Shown here in pieces: positions 37,901 through 49,800 of a stretch of 64,000 nt of DNA (position 1 is the stretch's first letter; every line of letters begins with the position of its first letter). Under the pieces are notes generated by a model. The model did not search any database. It saw only the letters and a list, made by a program, of their open reading frames with translations, and was not told the origin of the DNA. Location: assembly GCA_964036195.1 (NCBI GenBank), contig OZ038451.1, positions 8,994,529-9,058,528 on the forward strand. Reading direction: 5' to 3'. The translations under genes were made by a program, and so were the position numbers. This DNA is from Sphaerolaimus hirsutus (lineage: Eukaryota > Nematoda > Chromadorea > Monhysterida > Sphaerolaimidae).

Positions 37901-40900
37901 AGCCCCGCCCAATCTCGCGGCCTTCTCTAAGTGTTCTTCATAGCTGCCGTGCACTCCGGCATAGCCCTGAGGGGTAGTTATGTGTTTGGGAGTTATGTAT
38001 CATGTTTTTGGAACTTGCATTTGAAGTGTGCCAAGTGATGAGTTGTGTTACAGTTTTCGGGGAAATCTACAACACCCCATTTGAATAATCAGCAAAAATA
38101 TGTGTGTTTTTAATTAAAATACCAACTTTGTATTTGCTGTGAGACAATTCAGCAAGTAACTTGTGTGATTTTCATTTGCGTCACTGCTTTGAAAGCTAGT
38201 TGACTTTTTAGAATATGTTTTACAATCTTCTTTGCGTTAGTAAATAGTACATAAAATTTCCCAAACTTTACCTTTTCCTAAACCCCAATAAAACCCACCA
38301 AACCACCCACAAGAAAACCCCTCCCCCAAAAACAGCCCCCTCCAACCTTGGCGCCTTTCTTAGTCCTGGCGCCGGGGTGCCCACCTCCACTTGGTAAATG
38401 GCCAACGGCGCCAGGATGTGGCGCCGCGCCGCCATTGGGTGGCATCTGTCTAAAATGATAACTTGGGTCGTAAGTTGATCTCAGGGCTTTTCTGGTGCGC
38501 CGCCGCTTGCAGCAGACTACTAGGCCAATGATGAGTAGAAGTAGGAGCCATGCACCCACTATGGCTGTTGGGATTATGATGGCTAGTCCTGGGGGGGGGG
38601 TGAGGGAAATTTTGTTTTGGAGATGAGTGAGATATTTGAGTTGATGGTGGATGTATTCCATGGACTGCACACTTTGCACTGATATCTTTTATATAAATGT
38701 TTTTGTAATAAATTATAAAATTTATGTATCCAAATGTTTTTTTTCACATGTTCATAATTCAACAAAATATGGTAAGATATCTGGGCAAAGCATGGAGTTG
38801 AAATGTTGATATGATTGCTATTTTTGCAGTTAATTTTTCCCGGATAATTGTTTTACAATCCACACTTGAAAAGTACAGTGATGCATATTTACTTATTACT
38901 CCACTTATTGTGCAGTTTTTCAATAGGTGTGCTTGTCCCTTGCACCCTTCGCCTTGGGACGTAAATTTAAATTTTGAAATGTCTATTCCATTTTATTCAA
39001 AGCCAACCCAAACTGACTATTTGATGCGTCATCATTTGGCACAGTGCCAGCCCGATTAAACGTGGTGCTAATTCCCCCAGCAGGCCTTCTATTCAAAGTG
39101 TTACTATTGGCACCTGAGCCGCTGGCACCAAAATTGGTCTGTTGTTGAACATTGTCTGGCTTTGGTATTTTCACTGGCACCCGCTTTGTTGTTGTCGTTG
39201 TTGTTGTTGGTTTGGTGCGTTTTTTGGTTGTCGGTTTAGGTTTTGGAGTTGTGAAGAAGATTATTGGCGCCACCGTTTGCTGAGTGGGGATTTGTTTCTT
39301 TGAGATATTTATGCATTGTTTTCTTTGTGTGTGGGTGAGTTCGTGTATTTGCATTTGCAAAACCAAGAATGCAAAGTCATAATTGCACAGTAAAGTTTCA
39401 CAATAATGAAATAGGCTATGCATGAATCACAACAAAAAAATGCTAAATAGCTCTTCATTTACATTGGAACTCTTAGATGCGCATTTAACTCTTTCCAAAT
39501 CCACTTTTGCATTTGCAAATACACACCTAATAAAATGTATGATTAGTACTTAACTAACCTCCACAGTAGGCTCGGTTTGGGTGACTGCATTTGTATTTGT
39601 AATACCAGCAAAGGGACTTTTGTCAGTCTGTTGTGCTGTGGAAACACTGCCGCGGCCTCTGCGGAAATTGGAGGGGGTTAGCTCATTGCCAAGAATGGTT
39701 GAAAGTTTTTAAAAAGGCTGAACTGCTACTCAATGTGGTTATCCGGTGTGAATTTTTCAAATTATGTATTTATATAGGGTAAGTGATCACAATCTAAACA
39801 AATTTTCACTGTTTGAGCAAGTGAATTGTGGACAAGTGAAAATGGTCTGTTGAGTTTAATGATGTAACAAAAATTCAAAAACATTTTCACCTTCAACACT
39901 TCAACCACATCCCCCCCCAAAAAAAACAAACAAACAAACAACAACTACCAAATCCATCCACCAACCCACCTTGTCTGTCCACCAACACTGGCCAGTGTGG
40001 CAGAAACCAAATCCTGTGGCTGGGCAGTCGGCGGTGGGGAATCTGACAATCGGCTTGTGGTCAGCGTCAACGTTTGCAACTGGTGCTCATTTTGCTGCTG
40101 AGTGGTCTCCGCTGAGTCCTGGTCATCGGTGAAACTGGTGCTCACTGAGGGGTTGGCTGAAAGGTGGGGGTAGGGTGGAGTAGGGGGTGTAGGACTTACG
40201 TTGTGGGGTTGGAGCTGAGCTTGGATGGACTGGGTTTGGAATCTTGATCAGTGTGGTAATAAATATTTTTTAAAGTCCTGGTTTTGAATGGGAAATTCAG
40301 TCATGTTGGAACTCTTGAACATGAATTTGCAGCCTTTGTCACTGTGTGTGTTCATATAATAAATTTGTCTGAATTTGTTTTTGAAATGCAATTCATTTTA
40401 CTTATTTGTGGCATTCACCGCATTCAATTCTGTCATGTGTCATTCTCCAACTATTTTCAAAAGTTACTCAAACATGTCTATTAAAATGGACAATATTTAT
40501 ACATATTTACCACATTTCTTTTTATTAACTTTGTTCCCAAAAATTTTGGTTGCATTTTACTCCATTTTATAGCTTTTGCCATAAAATGTTCCATTCATTC
40601 CTCAAAATTTCTTAAACCTGCTGAGAATAGTGCAAAAATCCTGATCCAATGTCGAGCACCCATCAGAGACATTTCAATCTCAGTCTCAATGATTACCAAA
40701 CCCAAATCCACTCAACTCCAACAGAACACCCTACCACACGTTTCAATCAAAACACAACTCCAACCAACAACCATACCATTAATCGGTGCCAAGGTGGCCA
40801 GTGTGCCACCACCAGCAATGGCACCCAAACTGGGCTCTGTGCTTGGAATGGCACTGCTGCCCAGCGTGCTGACAGGTCCAGATGGCCTGATGATTCTGGG

Positions 40901-43900
40901 CGTGACCAGATTCACCCTCGGAGGGGTGGGCCGGGCATTGGTACCAGTGCCACCGGTCACCAATTGGGGCACTATGATCCGGGGGCCGGCATGCGGGGCC
41001 ACTTCTACCCTTTGGGGGGTCTCCTCGTTCGATCCAGGGGTCACCAGGACTGGTCTGATGGTGCGTGGACCCCCGATGGTCTGACTGCCACCTGGGCGGC
41101 CATTGGCTGGTGGCCCACCGATTATGATGCGCCTGTTACCGGTTTCGATGACTCTTCTGGGCGTCACCAGCTCGGGCACCACGGTGATGAATGAGGGCTG
41201 AGCTGGCTGGCGCTGGCTGGTGCCCACTCTGGTGCTGGTGCTGGTTTTGGTGCTGGCACTAGAGTCTTGTGTCTGTGCTCTGGTCGGCGGTCGGGATTGA
41301 ATAGACTCTCTTTCGCTGTCTGTGCTGATCTCTTCAGAGCCCAGAAGTTCATTTTCCAAGTCCTCTGGCACTGTGCAGTGGTTTTAAGGTGATGTGTGTG
41401 TGCAGTGTTTTTTGGCATGCAGAAGAGCTATTGACTTATGAATTTTGCTGGCTAGAATAAAAGGGAAGGCTGATGCAAGTACTGATGCACAGTTTGTGGG
41501 TGAATCAGGCATTGAAACTTTTTGAAAGCTAGGATTTTCTGGGAATTTTGTGCCTAAAAGTTGCATAACGTTTGGCTAGCATGGGGGTCTCAGATGATAT
41601 CAGTTTGCATTTCAAGCATTGCGTGTGATCTCATGCAAAGACTAATCTAAAATTCAATCTATTTTCAAACATGTGATGAGGCAGGAAATGTCTACCATGC
41701 ATTTGGCCCAGTGTTCTTTGGTGCATTGACTGGAGGGTCACTGACGTTTTTGTTTTGCAGTTTTTTTAAAAACAACTTTTAAAACCAACCAAATTCCAAC
41801 TGTCTGTCACAGTAAGGTGCCTGCAAATTGACCTGTGGACATGGAAGTACCCTTGACCTGTCTACCCTATAAGCCCACTCTCCTGGTCTCTTTATATTGG
41901 ATAGTTGAGCTAATTGGCGCACTCCATCAGTGCCAGAGCCTGCGGAAGTGAAGTGAGGTAAGGGGTGAGATATGAAATGTGTTGGGATAGTGATGGGTGG
42001 ATCTATTTATTTAAATATGTATTTATGTATCTACCTATCTTATTTATGTATTTATTTACAATACATGTACTTATGTATCCAAATGGAATCGGGCAGGGTG
42101 TAAGTTAAGATGTTTTGAATTTGGCAGCTCCAAAAAATTTATCAGGGAAATTTAATTATCCACCTGACAACAATTTTCATTTCTAGAACTGCCTAAATTT
42201 CTCCATTCAACCTAATAAAGAAGCTTTCAGGTTCAGATACAATTTGGCTTTTGCCAATGAAATTCCCCATATCAAACACCCCCCCCCCCCTAAAGGAAAA
42301 ACAACAACACCAAAACATCCTCAAAACCCACCAGGAAGCACCACTGAATTATCATAACTCTCTGCCATAATGCTGACTTCAGCCCCATCTGCCCATTCCA
42401 ATTGTTTGTATAGAATGTGTGCATAAGTTGTTGGTTCTCCAACTGCATTTTCGCCACCAATGAGATTTACTTGAAATGTGTTTCCACCCTGAGAGGTTGG
42501 GGGCTGATAGGTAAAGGGTTTGGTGATTTAAATGTGCAGCATATACCTATATAAACATTTTATGAATTCTTTGATTGTGTATAATTGCCACTGAAAAGAA
42601 TAAAACTCTGGAAATGTCATCAAAACACATAACTTTTCAAAACAATTTCCAGATGGAATCAGAAAACAAAGTGAGTTTGCACTAGCAATATGGCTGTACA
42701 TGACTATTTTTCTTGCGTTTCTGCAAGTTAGCCACTAGGTATCACTGGATTTTTGCCAGAGTAAGTGACTGGTGTCTTCAGTGGCATAATAAAGGTAAAC
42801 ACATTTTCACATGCTGCATGCTGTCATTAATTTCTCTCTTTTTTCAAATCACATTCCAAAACACAAGACATCTAAAAAAATCCCCAGACATCTTAACAAG
42901 AATCCCCCCAGACACCCACCTCTTCCCCCTTGCCAGCTACATCCAAATAAGTGACAGTCATTACACTTTCAGCCACAAATCCTGGTACTGTAAAGTGCTC
43001 CAAAATCATCTCAGTGGCCCTGGCTAAAGTGTCAGGTAAAGTGCTTTCTTCAACCAAGACGTCACCCCCTTGGAGCAGATTTATATGACTGTAGAATGGT
43101 GCAAATCCAACCACTGTCAGGCTATCTATTGATTGCTTGGCATCTTCTGGGGCATCATTTAGTCCCACTATTCCACTGGCGGAAATCTGTGAGTGCAGTT
43201 TGGGTAGAGGTTTTTGGTTTGATTGTTTCTTAATATTTTACTTTTATGTACAAATGAGAAACTTGACTGGAATTTATTGGTAAATTCATATAACATATTT
43301 GAATTAAACTCAAACTTCATTATATTTATCTTATTTTAGGTTTTTCTCAATTTTTTCTTCTTCTAATTTATTAACTCTCCAGAATCACAAATGTAGCCAA
43401 ACATATAAAGACTTTGCTAGGTATTTGTGAAAAAGGTCAATCTAGAAACATAGGTACTGAAATCCACAAAAATCCCCACCCAAAACAAACCACAATCCTA
43501 TCTCTCATCTTTCCAAAAATCTTCAATGAATTTTTCAAGTTCCATCCGACTTTGGTAGCTTTCTGCTTGGGCAACTTTCTGGCAGTGTCAAATGGATACA
43601 AAAATGCAGCTGTACATTCTGTCACACCATCGCCTGTGAAACCTTCTTTGCATTTGCAGAAATAACTGCCAGGGGTGTTTACACAGACTGCTTCTTGGTG
43701 GCATACCTGGGGGTTGGAGATTGTAAATCAGTTAATTGTATTCATTTAAAGTGCTGTTTTAATGTTTTTTTTCAGTTTACTCTGGGGGCAGTCCCAAGCC
43801 CTGTAAAGTGTAAAGTAAAGTGTCAAATGTAAAGTCAAGTGTCAAGTGAAATGTCAAATGTAAAGTAAAGTGTCAAATGTAAAGTCAAATGTAAAGTAAA

Positions 43901-46771
43901 GTGTCAATTGTGTATCCAAATCATATTTTTCGTATCCAAATCTTATGTTTTTGTATCCAAATCTTGTTTTTCGAAATAAGATTTGGATACAAAAACATAA
44001 GATTTGGATACGAAAAATAAGATTTGGATACACAATTGACACTTGACTTTACATTTGACTTTACATTTGACACTTTACTTTACATTTGACACTTTACTTT
44101 ACATTTGACATTTGACTTGACACTTTACTTTACATTTGACATTTGACTTGACACTTGACTTTACATTTGACACTTTACTTTACACTTTACAGGGCTTGGG
44201 ATTGGCACCTGGTATTTATAATGATTGATGCCTGTTAAACGATAGAATAGGCAGATTTTTTGTTCATTTATGGATGACTGAGAAGTTCAGTGGAAAATTG
44301 GTGATGTCATTGGAGTTTTTTCACTTTTATTCTTATTGAATTTTACCGCATCTCAAAACATAAATATCAGCATCTTGGGTATACTGGATGTTTATACTTG
44401 CATTTACATTTTCCAAAAAATACCATTCCATTTTCTCATCTTACCAGATAAAGTATCTCAAAAATACCATCAATTTCCTCCACAAAAACTCAAAAACACT
44501 TACTGTGCACCTTACAACCCTACCTGCACCCTACCCCCTAGTCAAATCCACCCCCCCCCCCACCAACCCCCTCCACATCAGTACACTCATCGACATCAGT
44601 GCACTCCACATGGCCATCCCCTTTGTAGCCAGTCAAACATTGGCACCTCTGCGTGACCTCCCCACATCTATCTGTGTCCGTGAAGGAGATTGCGTTCGCT
44701 GCGCATCCGGGCCCGCGGATTCTGTTGCGGGAATTTTTGGAAAGTTGCCAAGATTTGGGGGGTTGTACTTCGTGGGGGTAATCAAAGTTGTTGTTTAGGG
44801 AGATGGAATTTTTGGTGGTGTTGTTTGTATGAACACGTCGGTTTTCACATATTGTTTGAGGGTCGGTACCTCACCCTTTCAAATTTCATGTGTAGCATGT
44901 AGAATATTACAAATGTTTTCAAATCAATGTCACATCACATGTAAAATGTGTGGAAAATAAGGTTGTAGTAGGTGATATAATCGAATTATGTAACATATAA
45001 ACATAAAACTAGAAATATTCACTTATCATTTCAAGTAAACCTAGGTATTTATTTACTATCACTCAACATACCCCAAACAACTCAACCTATCTCTCATCAC
45101 TTTCCTTGCCACTCAAAAATCACCCACAGAGAACCTCCCTAACCCTACCCCACCCTCCCTCCCTCCAACCCACCTGCAACCAGGTTCCCTGGCGGCGCAG
45201 AAAGGTTCACCCGACCAGCACTCTGCGCACTGCCCCGGGCACTGTCCATTGACGTGGTCACACTGGTCGCCTTCTTGGCAGTGGCAACACTGCGCACAGT
45301 CGTAGCCCCATTCGTGCGACTCGCAGGCTGGAGGGGGGGGGGTTGGGGGTTGGGGCTTGTGGGGGGGGGGGTTGTGATAGACAGATGGATAAGGAAGAAC
45401 GATTTTAACCGATAAAATTACGTTTCTCTCACTGTGGGTTGATTTGGTGCGTAAATTATCATGTGACTTTATACAGAAAAATATGGTAACATTCTTTGTA
45501 TAGCGTAATAATTTCAACCTTAATTTTGGCGTCATAATTTTTGCTGAAATCTACGGTATCCCATCGGAATAAAAAAATAAGAATCTTTGGTTAGATCGGA
45601 TTACATGGCCTGATGGATTTGATGCATAATTCATTGTGTAGTATTTGATTGAATTATTGTAGTAATTCAATCAAATACTACAATTGACTTTTTTATCCAG
45701 ATCTTGCCGGATCCGGATCAATTATGGATCCCTCCCAACATCCAAATGTGTCAAAAACGTCAAAACACCCCCAAAAACCAACGTTCATCGCAAGTGTCCC
45801 CCTTAACACCCGGCTTGCATCTGGCCACCCCCTGGATCATGTCAATTTGGAACATCCACTCGCCGGGAATGCCAGTGTTACCGTATTCCTCCAAATACAT
45901 TATATTTCCCGTGCCCGATGTTGGAAGCGCGTAGAAGTCTTTGCCATTTCCGCGATTGAAACCGGCCTGGGTGGGTTTTTTGTTTTACTTTTTTTTGGTG
46001 GGGGGGCGGAGTTAGAAGGGGATCATCTTGCAAACAGCTGACATTAAATCAAGCTGTTAAGTGACATGACAAGTGTTAAATTGTGAGTGAAGTGAAAAGT
46101 AAATTTGAAGTGTCGAGTAGATTGCAAGTTGAAATACTCGACACTAAGTTATTTTCTCTAGAAACTGAAACTTTGAAAGGTGTTTTCAGTACAATGATAT
46201 AATTTTGTGAAATTTTTCAGTATAAGTACACTTGTTATTGACAAACAAGAAATCTCTGAAAATGACATCAGTTTTTTTAGAAGCACGTTTCCAAGTTTTC
46301 AGTTTGCAGTTTGATGGCCTAAAATATCAAATTTCATAGATTATTTAAAAGTAACGAAACATACCTCTCCACCCTGTGTCCATCCGATATTACTATAAAT
46401 ATAATTTGCATATGTGCCATTAGTTGTGATGAATATTGCAGCTTGGAATGTGTTTGTGTTCTGCAAAATTTTTTTCGGTTTTTAAATTCTAAAAACTTTA
46501 CTAAAAATTTTTAAAAACAAACCTCATCAGGCAGATCGGTTCCGCCAACTGGCTGCATATTTTCCCACGTGACAATTAGTGCTGATTTTACAGTGACTTT
46601 TTTGTCATATTGATAGCGGATTTCACTAGCGCCGCGCTCTAGAACTCTGCCTCCTGGGAATTTGCAAAATTTTAGATTCTTACATGAAGTCAACAATCGT
46701 ACTTACTATCTAATTTTGTCAAAAAATTTGGAACGCTTCACGATTTTGCGTGTCATCCTTGCGCAGGGGCC

Positions 46772-46811
<40 letters not shown>

Positions 46812-49800
46812 CCACGAGGGACAAAGCGCATTGTTTCGGGATTACTTTTATTAAAGCGGGTCTATTTTGAAACATGCAATTGACGGGTTCAGCGCATGAT
46901 ATTCCAAAAGATACGATTTCTGAATGCATGACGATTCACATACAAATTGCATGCATGGATCATGAAAAAATACGTGTATAGAACAGTAGAAAATAAGCAT
47001 CGTCTCCTAGTTCAATTTCGACAGATTTTTTTGCAACTTTCCACTTTAAAAATTCCTTTGACAAAAATGTTTTAAAAAACCTTTTTTAAACCCACCAGTA
47101 ACTTCCCTAAACCACACTCTGCCACCCTTTCTCAAATCATTCCTATTCCAAAATGGCGCCAGCGCCGGCTCCCCATTGGGGAACAATTCCGCCCTGTAAT
47201 TTCTGGTTCCCTGTGATAAGCCGATCGCACCATTTGACACGATCTGAAATGGGAATATGTTAGCATGTTTTCAACATATTTCAACATTTATTTAGATTGG
47301 TTTTGAAGTTGTAAAACTCACGTGAACACTGAAGTACTCATCGCCATAGAAAACTAGGGGGGTTGTCAAATCGAATTCTATGCCGACATCCACCTGAAAA
47401 GTTGGGGTAATTTTACTGGTGGTGATGGATAAGTGATAAGTTGCAGGTGATAAGTGATGTGTAAAAAATGGAACAGCCTTCATGAGCACACACACTGTAA
47501 ACTGATTTTTCTGGGAATGTAAGTCGGAATCAATCATCATTTCAAAATTCACTACCGTATTTCCTCGAAATACCCCCAGGGGGTTTATTATATAACCAAC
47601 ACATTTTGAAGGAGATACTTCAAGGGGCTATAATTCAAGTGGAAACACGGTAATCAATTAATTAATCATCATTTCAAATCAATCAATCCATCAACAAAAA
47701 AATCAATAATTCAAATATCGCACCTGCGCAGCCGGCAACGTATCATCATCAGCGTCGTCACCATATGGAAAAAGTCTGGAACTGAAAAGGGGTGCGGTCA
47801 CTTGGATCTGAATTTCCGTGGGCAGGGCACCCCCCAATTGTCTGGGCACTCTGTAATCGTTTTCTATTTGTTCCCTTGCCCATAGCCGCTCGGCAACTTC
47901 GTCTGAGGGTGGGGGATTAATTGAGATTTTTTGTGGATTTTGACGTTTTTATGTGAGTCTACACGGTGTTGTTTTTGTCGATTTCATATTGGTATTTACA
48001 TTTTTATGTATTTTTCAGAGGTTTTTTGGTCTTGGTTTCTGCTGTAGTGGCGGCCACAATTTTCGCTCGTGCAATATCAACATCGCAAAAAATTGTGATT
48101 TGCTTAGTAAGATTTACCGGTCACTTTGAATTGTAAATAACACTTGACAAATTTGAATAACATATTACACTGGATTTCACATTTTACTGCCCTCATTTAA
48201 TCGTTTGACAATACACAATTTTTTACGACCTACGGATGTTCTTTCTACATTTCACATCAAATTTACATCAGGCGATTATCGGGCAAAAGGTCATAAACGG
48301 AAACGCACGTGAAACTTATTCACCATTTTTCTCTACTCATCCGGAAAATACGAGATGCGTTTTTATGAAGTGAAGCTTTTGAATGAAATCTACCATATTC
48401 CAGCTGAATATAAGAATTTTATTCAGCTGGAATATGGTAGAATTTCATATACCTAAGAACAAGAATGAGTGAATTTTATGAACAGTTTTTCACGTGACTG
48501 TATTCAACAAATTACGGTAGCATTATTTAATCCGATCAGTAAACATAATTTATCGCGAACTCATCAAATAACATGTCGGCGGCAATAAAACTCATCAGAC
48601 AATGATCACAATTTTATCGCAATTTTCACAATTTGGTGGAAAATTGCGTCCCGTGTGAAAGAAATTCAAGTTTTTGAAAAATTCCCGTCGGCGACAAAAA
48701 ATTGAAAGAATGTTTCTGACGAAAAATTGCGCATGAATGCTCTGTGCATTTTTTCAATTGTCTTTTTTATTACTGTCCGTTTCGAAAAAATGCTATAGTT
48801 CAAAATTATACCGAGTTTTACACTTTGCCAGGAAATCTACCGTAACCTATCTGAATCAAGAGCCAAATTTTTTTATATTTTTCACCGTAATACTTTGGTT
48901 TCACGGTTGCGTGACTTAATTCATCATATTATGGTAACATTCTATGCACAATAGCAAAAAGAATTGATGCAATGAGAATGGGGCTTATTTTTAACTGAAC
49001 ATACAGTGGGTTTTGGGAACCCCCCCCCCCCCCCGCGTTAGCACTGGAGCAAAGTAAGGAAGATCGTTCCAGCAGAAAGTTTGTGGCGCCGCGGCGCTGT
49101 TCGAAATATAGCAGGTGATAAGTCAAAGGCGCCAGAAATTTGCGGCATCGTTATTGAAATGTATGGCATAATGGTCTAATAAATAGCCCTGCACAAGTTT
49201 TCTACCAAAATTTCAAATTTCAAAACAAATTACCTAACTGCCATTGACGGCAAACATGTACGGTAAACTCAAATGCGTTGAAAGCTAATCTATGAGACTA
49301 GTGTGTGTAGTCTCGTCCCGATGAATACGTACCCGGTGCACACGTGGCCTCGTAGCTCAGTCGGTTAGAGCGTGGGTCTAATAAGCCCAAGGTCGCAGGT
49401 TCGACCCCTGCCGGGGCCAAAGTACCTTTTGCATTATCGTGTGATGGAGTTTTAAACTTTTACGCGCTAAGTTTTTTTGTTGGAGACTTTGTTTGTAATC
49501 TACGCGATCTAATAAATAGCCCTGTAGATATAAGTTTTCTATCGAAATTTCAAAATGTATGTTGCTGTGATGGGATGCCCGTCAATTACTGTTGACTGGG
49601 TTGACCTTTGAATTAACCCCCTCGAAAAAAACCCAGGTCTTTTCGAGGTGAGGAAAAAAATACCCCCCTCGAAATAGCCCCGTCTGGAAAAAGGTTCACC
49701 ATGTACATGATGAAATGTAAATGATGTCAATATCAGGGTTGGTTTTGTAAAAATCATTTGTATACAAATTGTATAAAAATTTTATACAAATTGTATAAAA

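Noticed and set aside
40649..41194. Long plus-strand open frames at 40649-41194 and 40689-41084
   Set aside because: They are antisense shadows of the Thr/Pro-rich stalk exon of the NIDO gene, which has splice sites in phase and family context on the minus strand.
44388..44798. Plus-strand open frames around 44.4-44.8 kb
   Set aside because: They are antisense to the EGF-like exon at 44721-44568, whose Cys pattern and splice phases are convincing.
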